Source: Hydrogenophilales bacterium (GTDB lineage: Bacteria > Pseudomonadota > Gammaproteobacteria > Burkholderiales > Thiobacillaceae). From it: 64,000 bases of DNA. The stretch is from assembly GCA_016703155.1 (NCBI GenBank), contig JADJCP010000002.1, positions 434,001-498,000 of the forward strand, given 5' to 3'. The notes under the pieces were generated by a model. That model saw only the letters and a program-made list of their open reading frames with translations, did not search any database and was not told where the DNA came from. Positions 43,972 to 52,493 of the stretch are shown in pieces. Positions within the stretch are counted from its first letter, which is position 1. Every line of letters begins with the position of its first letter. A program made the position numbers and the translations under genes.

Positions 43972-45045
43972 TTACGATATAGCGGCTTCATACCAACCCT
44001 TGCTGCGGTTGACGATTTTCACCACGAGCAGCATCACCGGCACCTCGATCAGCACGCCGACCACCGTCGCCAGTGCCGCGCCGGACTCGAAACCGAACAG
44101 CGAGATGGCCGCCGCCACCGCCAGTTCGAAAAAGTTCGAGGCGCCGATCAGAGCCGACGGACAGGCGACGCTGTGCTTTTCGCCAACCTTGCGATTCAGC
44201 CAGTAGGCCAGGGCCGAATTGAAGAATACCTGGATCAGGATCGGCACGGCGAGCAGGGCGATGATCAGCGGCTGGTCAAGGATCGCCTTGCCCTGGAAGG
44301 CGAACAGCAGCACCAGGGTGGCCAGCAGGGCCAGGATGGAAAGGTGGCCAAGCCTGGCCAGGGTGGCGTCGAATTTCGTCTGGCCCTGTTTCAGCAAAAC
44401 CTTGCGCCAGAGCTGTGCCAGGATCACGGGGAGAACGATGTACAGCACCACCGAGGTAAACAGGGTCGCCCACGGCACCGTGATGGCCGACAGTCCGAGC
44501 AGCAGGCCGACGATGGGCGCGAAGGCGAAGATCATGATCGTGTCGTTCAACGCCACCTGGCTGAGCGTGAAATAGGGTTCGCCGCGCGTCAGCTGGCTCC
44601 ACACGAAGACCATTGCCGTGCAGGGCGCGGCGGCCAGCAGGATGAGGCCGGCGATATAGCTATCCAGCTGTTCGGCCGGCAGATACGGCGCGCACCAGTG
44701 ACGGAGGAACAGCCAGGCCAGAAAAGCCATGGAAAACGGCTTCACCGCCCAGTTGACGAACAGGGTGACGCCGATGCCCTTCCAGTGCGATTTCACCTGA
44801 TGCAGCGCGCCGAAGTCGATCTTCATCAGCATGGGGATGATCATTACCCAGATCAGCACGCCGACCGGCAGGTTGACCTGGGCGACTTCCATGCGACCGA
44901 GGGCCTGGAAGAGTGCCGGGAAAAGTTGGCCCACGGCCACGCCGGCGACGATACAAAGCGCCACCCAGAGGCTGAGCCAGCGTTCGAACAGACTCATCGG
45001 CGCGCCGACGGCACGCTTGCCGGTCACCTCGCATTGCGCACTCAT
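43972..45045 (-). CDS. acr3: ACR3-family arsenite efflux transporter
   Basis: A 357-residue arsenite/proton antiporter with ten membrane helices. AAPCTAMVFVWSQLTRGEPYFTLSQVALNDTIMIFAFAP carries the conserved Cys required for arsenite transport. ALIGASNFFELAVAAAISLFG closes the family pattern. It overlaps arsC at the 3' side (45042-45045). The N-terminus has a 15-residue extension with a Cys before the first helix. Confidence 0.95.
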   Translation of the reverse strand: MSAQCEVTGKRAVGAPMSLFERWLSLWVALCIVAGVAVGQLFPALFQALGRMEVAQVNLPVGVLIWVMIIPMLMKIDFGALHQVKSHWKGIGVTLFVNWAVKPFSMAFLAWLFLRHWCAPYLPAEQLDSYIAGLILLAAAPCTAMVFVWSQLTRGEPYFTLSQVALNDTIMIFAFAPIVGLLLGLSAITVPWATLFTSVVLYIVLPVILAQLWRKVLLKQGQTKFDATLARLGHLSILALLATLVLLFAFQGKAILDQPLIIALLAVPILIQVFFNSALAYWLNRKVGEKHSVACPSALIGASNFFELAVAAAISLFGFESGAALATVVGVLIEVPVMLLVVKIVNRSKGWYEAAIS

Positions 45046-45551
45046 TCCAGCCGTTCCCTGCCAATATCGTTCAATGCCTCCTGTAGCTTCATCCTGTCGA
45101 GTTTGGCGAACGGCAGGTTGGCGAACAGGTTGATACGGTTCTGCAACTGATTGAATGCCAGGAAAAAGGCCTTGCGCTTGTCGTCATCGGAACCTGACGC
45201 GGCAGCCGGATCGGGTACGCCCCAGTGCGCCGTCATGGGCTGGCCAGGCCAGTATGGGCAGACCTCGCCAGCGGCGTTGTCGCATACGGTAAAAACAAAA
45301 TCGAGCCCCGGCGCGCCGGGTTGGGCAAATTCGTCCCAGGATTTGCTGCGCAGACCCTCCGTCGGCATGTGGTTCTTGGCCAATAATTCGATGGCGAAAG
45401 GATTCACGGCTCCCGAGGGGTGGCTGCCCGCGCTGTAGGCACGGAAGCGCCCCTTGCCGATGGTCATGCTGTTCAGCAGCGACTCGGCAAGAATAGAGCG
45501 GGCGGAATTGCCGGTGCAAAGAAACAGCACATTAAGGATAGTGTCGGGCAT
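45042..45551 (-). CDS. arsC: Arsenate reductase, thioredoxin-type (low-MW phosphatase fold)
   Basis: A 169-residue ArsC of the phosphatase-like class: VLFLCTGNSARSILAESLLN (P-loop CX5R with Cys nucleophile), SAGSHPSGAVNPFAIELL, FVFTVCDNAAGEVCPYWPG (second and third Cys). It reduces arsenate to arsenite. It overlaps acr3, so efflux follows reduction directly. A second ArsC precedes it. Confidence 0.92.
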   Translation of the reverse strand: MPDTILNVLFLCTGNSARSILAESLLNSMTIGKGRFRAYSAGSHPSGAVNPFAIELLAKNHMPTEGLRSKSWDEFAQPGAPGLDFVFTVCDNAAGEVCPYWPGQPMTAHWGVPDPAAASGSDDDKRKAFFLAFNQLQNRINLFANLPFAKLDRMKLQEALNDIGRERLE

Positions 45552-45583
45552 TGCAGTCTCCAGTCAGGGGATCGGGGGGTGGG

Positions 45584-46003
45584 TCAAATGCCCAGGTTCT
45601 CACGCACGGCGGGGATCAGGCGGGCACGGATCTCGTCGCGCACCCGGATGAACGACTCCAGGGGTTCGCCATGAGGATCATGGAAGGGTAAATGGATGGA
45701 TTTCACTGGACGCGGGAAGATCGGGCACGACTCCTTGGCGTTGTCGCATACCGTCACCACCAGATCGATGTCATCGTGCATCACCGTATCGACGTCCTTG
45801 GGATAAAGCCCGTCGGTGGGCAGGCCCATCTGCTTCAGTGCTTCAACGGCACCCTCCGCCACCCTGGGTTGCGGCCGCGTACCCGCGGAAATGCCGCGCA
45901 CCTGGCCAGCCAGATCGTGATTGATCAGGGCCTCGGCCATCTGCGAGCGGCAGGAGTTGCCGGTGCACAGGACGAGGACGGTTTTAGGTTCGGACATGTT
46001 CAT
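45584..46003 (-). CDS. arsC: Second arsenate reductase of the phosphatase-like class
   Basis: A 139-residue ArsC: VLVLCTGNSCRSQMAEALIN, ISAGTRPQPRVAEGAVEAL, LVVTVCDNAKESCPIFPRPVKSIHLPFHDP. The P-loop has an additional Cys (CTGNSCRS), as in the S. aureus pI258 type. It may use thioredoxin while the other uses a different donor, though this is only inference. It follows arsR by about 36 nt. Confidence 0.93.
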   Translation of the reverse strand: MNMSEPKTVLVLCTGNSCRSQMAEALINHDLAGQVRGISAGTRPQPRVAEGAVEALKQMGLPTDGLYPKDVDTVMHDDIDLVVTVCDNAKESCPIFPRPVKSIHLPFHDPHGEPLESFIRVRDEIRARLIPAVRENLGI

Positions 46004-46039
46004 TCTCCATGGTGATCGCGCGCAGGTATATATATTCGT

Positions 46040-46345
46040 TCACGCGCATTTGATACAGGGCGTTGCGACGGATTCGCCTTCGCCTTCCTTCATGTGCCAA
46101 AGCACCCGGAACGCCCAGGCGGGCAGATCGGCGGCGATCCGGTAGTGCATCCAGACACCGTCACGACGGGTCGCGACAATCCCGGCATCGCGCAGCACAC
46201 CAAGATGCCGAGACACTTTCGGCTGTGCCTCGTTCAAGGCGCCATGCAATTCGCAGACGCAACGCTCATCCTTCTCCAGGAGCATCACCAGAATGCGCCG
46301 GCGCAACGGGTCGGACAGGGCGTCGAAAAATATCTGTGTTTCCAT
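46040..46345 (-). CDS. arsR: ArsR-family arsenite-responsive repressor
   Basis: A 101-residue winged-helix repressor: FDALSDPLRRRILVMLLEKDERCVCELHGALNEAQPKVSRHLGVLRDAGIVATRRDGVWMHYRI. The CVCEL motif is the arsenite sensor in the alpha3 helix. The C-terminal CIKCA adds another Cys pair. First gene of the operon; GTATA-CGT-TATAC lies directly before its start codon. Confidence 0.95.
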   Translation of the reverse strand: METQIFFDALSDPLRRRILVMLLEKDERCVCELHGALNEAQPKVSRHLGVLRDAGIVATRRDGVWMHYRIAADLPAWAFRVLWHMKEGEGESVATPCIKCA

Positions 46346-46347
46346 AT

Positions 46348-46360
46348 GTATACGTTATAC
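46348..46360. promoter_or_regulatory. Probable ArsR operator
   Basis: GTATA-CGT-TATAC is a perfect 5-bp inverted repeat 3 nt before the arsR start codon. TATAAC for the - strand overlaps it. Position and AT content fit an ArsR-type operator overlapping the promoter. Confidence 0.6.
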
Positions 46361-46411
46361 CAGATATATTCGGAAAAAATGTTACGCTTTTGTGATGCCG
46401 AATGGAGATCC

Positions 46412-46759
46412 CTACCCGATCAGCGAGACAGTTGCCGCCCCGCTCCGCCAGTCGATGACGAACTCGGCCTCGCAGTACTCGGCGATTTCGCTGGCCGGCG
46501 TGGGATCGTCGGCGCAACTGCAACCGGCGATGATGCCGGCATAGAACAGGCCGGCCCTGACGCGCAGGCTTTCCGGCGCTTCCTCGGTGCTCAGGATGAC
46601 GACATCGATCTTGTCCCCCAGCGCATGGCTGGAATGCGTCAGGCCCGCCTGCAAGGGCAGCAGGCTGGAATCCAGCGCCGCCACCTCGGCCTTGAAAACG
46701 TCCCTGAATTCGGCTGTCCGCCAGGCGGCCAGGGATCTATCGAGACATAGCGTCGCCAT
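46412..46759 (-). CDS. Conserved small protein of unknown function
   Basis: A 115-residue protein that I do not recognise. Segments: LQAGLTHSSHALGDKIDVVILSTEEAPESLRVRAGLFYAGIIAGCSCADDPTP and AEYCEAEFVIDWRSGAATV. The CSCADDP motif with a following Cys may bind a metal. It starts 3 nt after the CDF gene stop and so belongs to the ispD-CDF unit. Confidence 0.6.
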   Translation of the reverse strand: MATLCLDRSLAAWRTAEFRDVFKAEVAALDSSLLPLQAGLTHSSHALGDKIDVVILSTEEAPESLRVRAGLFYAGIIAGCSCADDPTPASEIAEYCEAEFVIDWRSGAATVSLIG

Positions 46760-46761
46760 GT

Positions 46762-47379
46762 TCAGGCTGCCGCGCGCAACTCCGCCCTGGCGGCGGCGAT
46801 GATGCGCCAGGCCGAGCGTGTCAGCAGCCAGACCAGCCCCACGGCGACGAGGCTGTCCGGCCAGCCGGAGTCCGTCAGCCATACCGCCCCGGCCGCGAGG
46901 AAAACCGACAGATTGGTGGCGATGTCGTTGCGCGAGCACTCCCAGACGGAACTCATGTTGATGTCCTCTTGGCGATGCCGCCAGAGGAGGAACAGACACA
47001 TCGAGTTCGCCGCCAGACCGAGCAGGCTGAAGCCACCCATGACTTCGAAAATGGGCATGCTCGGCACGATGAGTTTGTAGACAATCTGCGCCGTCACCAC
47101 CAGCGCGGCCAGCAGAATCAGACCGCCCTTCAGCAAGGCCACCCGCGCCTTGACGCGCGCGCCGCGTGTCACAGCGTAGAGGCTGAGTCCATAGGTAAAT
47201 GCATCGCCGAGATTGTCCAGACTGTCGGCGAGCAGCGCCGTCGAGCCACCGTACAGGGCCGCGCCGGCGATGACGAAAAACATGACTGCGTTGATCGCCA
47301 GGACGGCGCGCAGCGTCCCCCGCTGCCGCTCGCGCAGGCGGTCCAGGGTGCAGCCGTTCTCGCAGGCACAGCCGCTCAT
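46762..47379 (-). CDS. Short cation diffusion facilitator transporter
   Basis: A 205-residue CDF-type protein. A Cys-rich N-terminus (SGCACENGCTLDRL) is followed by helices with STALLADSLDNLGDAFTYGLSL (metal-binding D-x3-D) and SSVWECSRNDIATNLSVFLAAGAVWLTDSGWPDSLVAV. It has six helices but lacks the C-terminal cytoplasmic domain of the typical 300-residue CzcD. The Cys cluster and S-rather-than-H at places suggest a different metal. Start overlaps the ispD stop by 4 nt. Confidence 0.75.
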   Translation of the reverse strand: MSGCACENGCTLDRLRERQRGTLRAVLAINAVMFFVIAGAALYGGSTALLADSLDNLGDAFTYGLSLYAVTRGARVKARVALLKGGLILLAALVVTAQIVYKLIVPSMPIFEVMGGFSLLGLAANSMCLFLLWRHRQEDINMSSVWECSRNDIATNLSVFLAAGAVWLTDSGWPDSLVAVGLVWLLTRSAWRIIAAARAELRAAA

Positions 47380-48074
47380 GTCATCGGCTCCGCCGCGCGC
47401 GACAGCAGCCATGCAGCGGCCTCCAGGTCGCTCGGATAGGTCACCTTCAGGTTGGTCATGTCGCTTTCCACCAGTTTCGGGTACAGGCCCAGCGCTTCGA
47501 GCGCCGAGGCCTCGTCGGTGACGTCGGTGCCGGCCTGTTCCAGGGCCTTCAGCAGCAATGCATGGTGGAACATCTGCGGTGTCTGCGCGCCCCACATGCC
47601 GGCACGCGGCACGGTCTCGGCGATGCGACCGGCGCCGTCGGCGCGTTTCAGGGTATCGGCGACCGGCTGGGCAAGGATGCCGCCGACAGGATCGCCCAAG
47701 ACTTCATGCAGCAGGCGATCGAGCAGGCCCGCCGAAATGCAGGGCCGGGCGGCATCGTGGACGAGCATCCAATCGCCGGCATCGACCTCGCCAGCGATTA
47801 TCCTGAGGCTATTGCGGACGGTCGCGGCGCGCGTTTCACCGCCACAGCGCAAGACGCGCAGCTTGATGAAATCGCTCCAGTCATAGTCATCCCAATAACC
47901 ATCTTAAGGGGCGATGGCGACATAGACCCGGGAGATGGCGGGGTGCCGCTCGAAGGCGCGGAGGGTATGCCAGAGCATCGGCCGGCCGGCGATATCCAGG
48001 TATTGCTTGGGCAGGTTGACGCCCATGCGGGCGCCGACGCCGGCGGCGGGAAGTAAGGCAAAATTATCGGGCAT
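47376..48074 (-). CDS. ispD: 2-C-methyl-D-erythritol 4-phosphate cytidylyltransferase with internal stop
   Basis: Third enzyme-step protein of the MEP isoprenoid pathway. The frame starts at 48074 and reads LLPAAGVGARMGVNLPKQYLDIAGRPMLWHTL, then VYVAIAP followed by TAA (47904-47906). The same frame continues DGYWDDYDWSDFIKLRVL, MLVHDAARPCI, AAGLLD-type and PKLVESDMTNLKVTYPSDLEAA. Homologues have a Glu codon in place of TAA (APEDGYW), so a C-to-A change at 47906 explains it. Total would be 232 residues. An essential gene should not carry a real stop. Confidence 0.9.
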
Positions 48075-48135
48075 GGTCTTGTCTTGGCGGGCTATTGCCC
48101 CTAAGTTTAAAGCAGGACTTGGATGGGAGCCGAAC

Positions 48136-49488
48136 ATGGTCACGATACGCCCCGCCGCGGTTGCCGGCATGTTTTACCCGGGTAGCGCCAAAACGCTCTC
48201 TCATGACGTTCAAGCCTACCTGGACGCGGCGCAGCCGCCTGTGCTGCGCCCCAAGGCCTTGATCGCGCCGCACGCCGGCTATATCTACTCCGGCCCCATC
48301 GCCGCCACCGCCTATGCCCTGCTACGCCCGCTCAAGGGCACGATCAAGCGCGTCGTCCTGCTCGGACCGGTACATCGGGTCTGGGTACAGGGATTGGCCC
48401 TGCCGGGCGTCGATTTTTTTCAGACGCCCTTGGGCGACATCCCCCTGGACCGGGCCGCCATCGCCGAGATCGCCGCCCTGCCGCAGGTCGAGGTGAGCCT
48501 GGCGGCGCATGCCCAGGAGCACTCCCTGGAGGTGCATCTGCCCTTCCTGCAATCCGTGCTGGGCGATTTCCAGTTGGTACCCCTGGCGGTGGGCGGGGCC
48601 ACGCCGGCTCAGGTCTCCGAAGTGCTGGAGCGCCTCTGGGGTGGTCCCGAGACCCTTATCGTGGTGAGTTCCGACCTGTCGCACTACCTGACCTATCCCG
48701 AGGCCCGCGACAAGGACCGGAACACCCTCGATACCCTGCTGCATCTCGAACCGCGTCTGGTGGGCGAGCAGGCCTGCGGCGCGCATCCGGTGAACGGGCT
48801 GCTGGCCACCGCCAGGCGCAAGGGACTGACACCCCACCTGCTCGATCTGCGCAACTCGGGCGACACCGCCGGCGACAAGAACCGCGTCGTCGGTTATGCC
48901 GCTATCGCCTTCACGGAGCCCGAGCAAGCCAAAGCGGCCATCCCCGACAAGGGCAAACTTCTCACCGACATGGCGCGTGCATCCATTGCCGCCAAACTGG
49001 CCGGCGAGAAGGTCGTCCTGCCCTACCCCGACTGGCTGAAGGAAAATGGGGCGACCTTCGTCACACTGACCCAGAACGGCCAGTTGCGCGGCTGCATCGG
49101 CAGTCTCGAAGCCCACCGGCCACTCGGCCAGGATCTGCTGGAAAACGCCCGCGCCGCCGCCTTCCGCGACCCGCGCTTCGCGCCGCTGTCGGCCGATGAA
49201 CTGCCGCGCACCCGCGTCGAGGTGTCGATCCTGTCGAAGGCCATGCCGATGCAATTCAACGGCGAAGCGGACCTGTTGCGGCAACTCCGCCCCGGCGTCG
49301 ACGGCATCCTCCTTGAACATGGCATCCACCGGGCCACCTTCCTGCCGCAAGTCTGGGAACAACTCCCCGAGCCACGCAGCTTCATGGCGCACCTGAAGCA
49401 AAAGGCCGGCCTGCCGGCCGATTTCTGGGCTGACGACATGCGCATCTCGCGCTATACCGTTGACAAGTACAAGGAAGCGCTGCCATGA
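48136..49488 (+). CDS. AmmeMemoRadiSam B-A fusion (MEMO1 and AMMECR1 domains)
   Basis: A 450-residue fusion. Residues about 1-265 are the Memo-like (B) domain: IRPAAVAGMFYPG, LIAPHAGYIYSGPIAATAYALL, AHAQEHSLEVHLPFLQ, IVVSSDLSHYL. Residues about 285-450 are AMMECR1-like (A): GATFVTLTQNGQLRGCIGSLEAHRPLGQDLLENARAAAFRDPRF and LRPGVDGILLEHG. A redox or modification role with the radical SAM partner is predicted but the substrate is unknown. ATG at 48136. It overlaps the radical SAM gene by 4 nt. Confidence 0.92.
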   Translation: MVTIRPAAVAGMFYPGSAKTLSHDVQAYLDAAQPPVLRPKALIAPHAGYIYSGPIAATAYALLRPLKGTIKRVVLLGPVHRVWVQGLALPGVDFFQTPLGDIPLDRAAIAEIAALPQVEVSLAAHAQEHSLEVHLPFLQSVLGDFQLVPLAVGGATPAQVSEVLERLWGGPETLIVVSSDLSHYLTYPEARDKDRNTLDTLLHLEPRLVGEQACGAHPVNGLLATARRKGLTPHLLDLRNSGDTAGDKNRVVGYAAIAFTEPEQAKAAIPDKGKLLTDMARASIAAKLAGEKVVLPYPDWLKENGATFVTLTQNGQLRGCIGSLEAHRPLGQDLLENARAAAFRDPRFAPLSADELPRTRVEVSILSKAMPMQFNGEADLLRQLRPGVDGILLEHGIHRATFLPQVWEQLPEPRSFMAHLKQKAGLPADFWADDMRISRYTVDKYKEALP

Positions 49489-50588
49489 CCGACACCAACC
49501 TCGTCACCCCCGGCGAAACCAGTCACCCCGGGCGCTGGTGGCACACGCTCGACGATGGCCGCGTCCAGTGCGACCTCTGCCCGCGCGACTGCAAGCTGCA
49601 CGAGGGCCAGCGCGGCGCCTGCTTCGTGCGCAAGATGGAAGCCGGCAAGGTGGTGCTGACCACCTACGGGCGCAGTTCGGGTTTCTGCGTCGACCCCATC
49701 GAGAAGAAGCCGCTCAACCAGTTCTATCCCGGCACCTCGGTCTTTTCCTTCGGCACCGCCGGCTGCAACCTGGCCTGCAAGTTCTGCCAGAACTGGGACA
49801 TCTCCAAGTCGCGCGACATGGACCGCCTGATGGACAGTGCCGGCCCGGAACAGATCGCCGCCGTGGCGCGCCGGATGGGCTGCAAGAGCGTCGCCTACAC
49901 CTACAACGACCCGGTGATCTTCGCCGAATACGCCCTCGACACCGCACTCGCCTGCCGTGACGCCGGCATCAAGAACGTCGCCGTCACCGCCGGCTACATC
50001 CACCCCGAGCCGCGCGCCGAGTTCTTCGCGCTGATGGATGCCGCGAATGTCGATTTGAAGGGCTTTACAGATGACTTCTACGTGAAATACTGCGGCGCGC
50101 GTCTGCAGCCGGTACTCGACACGCTGGTCTATCTGGTGAAGGAAACGGATGTCTGGGTCGAGTTGACCACCCTGATCATCCCCACCCTGAACGACTCGGA
50201 CGAGGAACTGCGTCGTCTGTCCGAATGGGTCATGAGCGCGCTCGGTCCGGACGTGCCGCTGCACTTCTCCGCCTTCCACCCGGACTACAAGCTGCGCGAC
50301 CTGCCGGCCACGCCGGCCACGACGTTGAAGCGCGCCCGGGCCATCGCCATGGAGACCGGGCTGCGCTACGTCTACACCGGCAACGTCCACGACACCGAGG
50401 GCGACACCACGTTCTGCCCGGGCTGCCAGCAGCCATTGATCGTGCGCGACTGGTACGACATCCGCGCCTACGCCGTCACCGACGACGGCCACTGCCCGCA
50501 CTGCGGCGCGGCCATCGCCGGACGTTACGGTAAATTCGACAAGCCGTTCGGCGCACGCCGCATACCCGTTTCGATGGCATCCGCCTGA
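49485..50588 (+). CDS. amrS: AmmeMemoRadiSam system radical SAM enzyme
   Basis: A 367-residue radical SAM protein. The cluster motif is GCNLACKFCQNWDISKS (CX3CX2C). N-terminal CDLCPRDCKLHEGQRGACFVR and C-terminal CPGCQQPLI / CPHCGAA zinc-like pairs flank it. GVITTL-type segments TLIIPTLNDSDEELRRLSEW and HPDYKLRDLPATP are typical of the pyruvate formate-lyase activase-like AmrS family. It is coupled to the B-A fusion gene by an ATGA overlap. Confidence 0.93.
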   Translation: MTDTNLVTPGETSHPGRWWHTLDDGRVQCDLCPRDCKLHEGQRGACFVRKMEAGKVVLTTYGRSSGFCVDPIEKKPLNQFYPGTSVFSFGTAGCNLACKFCQNWDISKSRDMDRLMDSAGPEQIAAVARRMGCKSVAYTYNDPVIFAEYALDTALACRDAGIKNVAVTAGYIHPEPRAEFFALMDAANVDLKGFTDDFYVKYCGARLQPVLDTLVYLVKETDVWVELTTLIIPTLNDSDEELRRLSEWVMSALGPDVPLHFSAFHPDYKLRDLPATPATTLKRARAIAMETGLRYVYTGNVHDTEGDTTFCPGCQQPLIVRDWYDIRAYAVTDDGHCPHCGAAIAGRYGKFDKPFGARRIPVSMASA

Positions 50589-50596
50589 CGAAAAAA

Positions 50597-50625
50597 ATCC
50601 CCCAGCGGCGGCACCGATGGGGGAT
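50597..50625 (-). terminator. Terminator of the tandem-repeat gene
   Basis: On the - strand ATCCCCC and GGGGGAT pair (50597-50603 with 50619-50625) and a run of T follows. It lies about 30 nt after TAA 50655-50657, the expected native stop. Confidence 0.8.
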
Positions 50626-50654
50626 GGAGCGAGGCAGGCTACCGGCCTGGCTGC

Positions 50655-52043
50655 TTACTTCTCGGAAATACCCAGCGCCTTGACCGTGGCGACGTTCTAG
50701 TAACCGTCGACAGGCAGCCCCTTGGCCTTCTGGAAAGCCTCGACCGCCTTCATGGTGCCCACATCCAAGTGCCCATTCACCGCACCTGGATCGAAGCCGG
50801 CGGCCTTGAGGGCGCCCTGGATCTGGCTGATGCGGCTGGGCGTGGCGTTGACGTCGCACAGAATCTGACTCCAGGCTTCCCGCGCCGGCGTGACGACCAC
50901 CTGCTTCTGCACCGTGGCGTATTGCGCGGCGATGGGCAGACGTTCTTCACGCGCCGGGGTAACCAGCTTGGTCACTTCGCGCTCGCCATAGACCGCCGGC
51001 ACCGGAATGCGCTTCTCCTGCGCGGGAGTCAGCATGACCATGATTTCGCGCTCGTAGTCCACCGGCACCTTGTTGATGACCGTCCTGGCCGGTGTCACCA
51101 CCTTCTGGACCTCGCGCTCGGCGTATTCCGCCGGGATCGTCACGCTGCGCGTCGCCGCGGGGGACTTTAGAACCGTCTTCTTCACCGTCTTGTACTCGGC
51201 CGGGATGTCCTCATAGCGCACCGTGGACGGGGATTTCAGCACCTGACGGGTGACCGTGGCGTACTCGGCGGGAATCTCGACCAGACACATGATCTCGCCG
51301 GACTTTTCGTCCAGTTTCTGAATGGCCGACTGGGTACCCGGCTTCCAGGTCGTGTAGGCCTCGCGCACCAGCTTCTTCTCGGAGATCGTCTCGTACACCG
51401 GCGGAATCTCGATGGCGCGACGCGAAGCGGGGCGCACCAGAATCTGTTCCTCGACCTCGCCATAAACGGCATCGACCGGTTCCATCCTGGTTTCGGCCGG
51501 CTTCACCATGACGCGTTCCTTGACGGTCGTGTACACGGCTGGAATGATTTCCGTCCGCTCTTCCTCGACCACACGAACCTTTTGCGCCTTGTAGACCGCG
51601 GGGACGATCTCGATACGCTCACCCGCTTCCTTCACGAGGACACGTTCCTTGACCGTCTCGAACTTCGCCGGAATGACTCGAACACTCTCGCTGGCTTCCT
51701 TCACCAATTGTTGCACGTTCTCGGTACGGTAGACGGGAGGCATCAGCACCTTGGCATAGCACTCGCCCGGCTTGGCATTGGGAAATTCCAGCTTGGTGGC
51801 GGGCTTGGGCACGGGGAGCGGCGCAGGCTTCGCGACCGGCGCCGGAGCCGGTGCGACACACGGCGCGTCGAGGATGCCACGCCCCGGACAGCCTATGGTT
51901 CCATACAGTTCATAGCCGGTCGTCTTGCCGGCTGAGGCTTTGTCGTTGGTTGGATTGTAATAAGGGGCGGACTGCGCGCCGGCGATACCCGCCGACATCA
52001 GCGCGGTGCTTAACGAAGCCAAGACGAAAGTTTTGATTTGCAT
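50655..52043 (-). CDS. Exported protein with twelve short tandem repeats and a peptidoglycan-binding domain (internal stop)
   Basis: About 460 residues. A signal peptide (MQIKTFVLASLSTALMSAGIAGAQ) and a Pro/Ala linker precede twelve units of about 22 residues of the form P(A/P)xYxTVxxxVLVxPAxxRxxxI, for example PAVYTTVKERVMVKPAETRM and PAEYKTVKKTVLKSPAATRS. The end is a PG-binding-1-like domain (RISQIQGALKAAGFDPGAVNGHLDVGTMKAVEAFQKAKGLPVDGY). A TAG (50697-50699) follows, after which the frame continues NVATVKALGISEK to TAA 50655. TTG to TAG is the simplest explanation. RBS AAAAGGAG is present. Confidence 0.75.
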
Positions 52044-52493
52044 GAGAAACTCCTTTTAGATACCCGTATGTAGTTGTGGCTAAAGCTATTTCAACCTTCT
52101 GAAAGACTTCGCGCCTGCGCTCATGGAAGTTGCCGTGAGTTGCGCCGGAGCCTTGAAATAGTCGGATCGACTGTAGTCCGTATGCACGCAAGGCGAAATG
52201 AAGTGGTTCACGGCAGCGATCAAAATTCGACCGAACCTCAGAATTCCGGGCTATCCCTGGTTGATCGGGCACTGCATTCCACCGGCCCGGCTAGCAATGG
52301 CGCCACTTATCGGCGATTTATCGCCGCGAATCCAGGCTGCGTCTGGACTTTGGCCGAATCAACGAGTAGAAACTCAGATATCCAGCCACGCGCGCGTCTA
52401 TCGTGTGCGATCCCAACCCGGTTGGTGTACCGCGTCGGCCGTCCGGGCTATGGTGTAACCGTATGACGCAAACCAAGCGCGAAAGGAAACCAG
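52044..52493. other. Divergent intergenic region, no gene recognised
   Basis: About 450 bp separate the repeat protein from the XRE-like gene. Local AT content is higher. A ribosome site AAAGGAAACC lies before 52494. Small ORFs here lack start signals and were not accepted. Confidence 0.4.

Noticed and set aside
47904..50699. Stop-codon recoding (TAA and TAG read as amino acids)
   Set aside because: All other genes use TAA, TAG and TGA as normal stops, and the inferred residues (Glu, Leu) differ.
52198..52458. 86-codon + strand ORF before the XRE-like gene
   Set aside because: No start signal, no domain, and it lies in the divergent promoter region.
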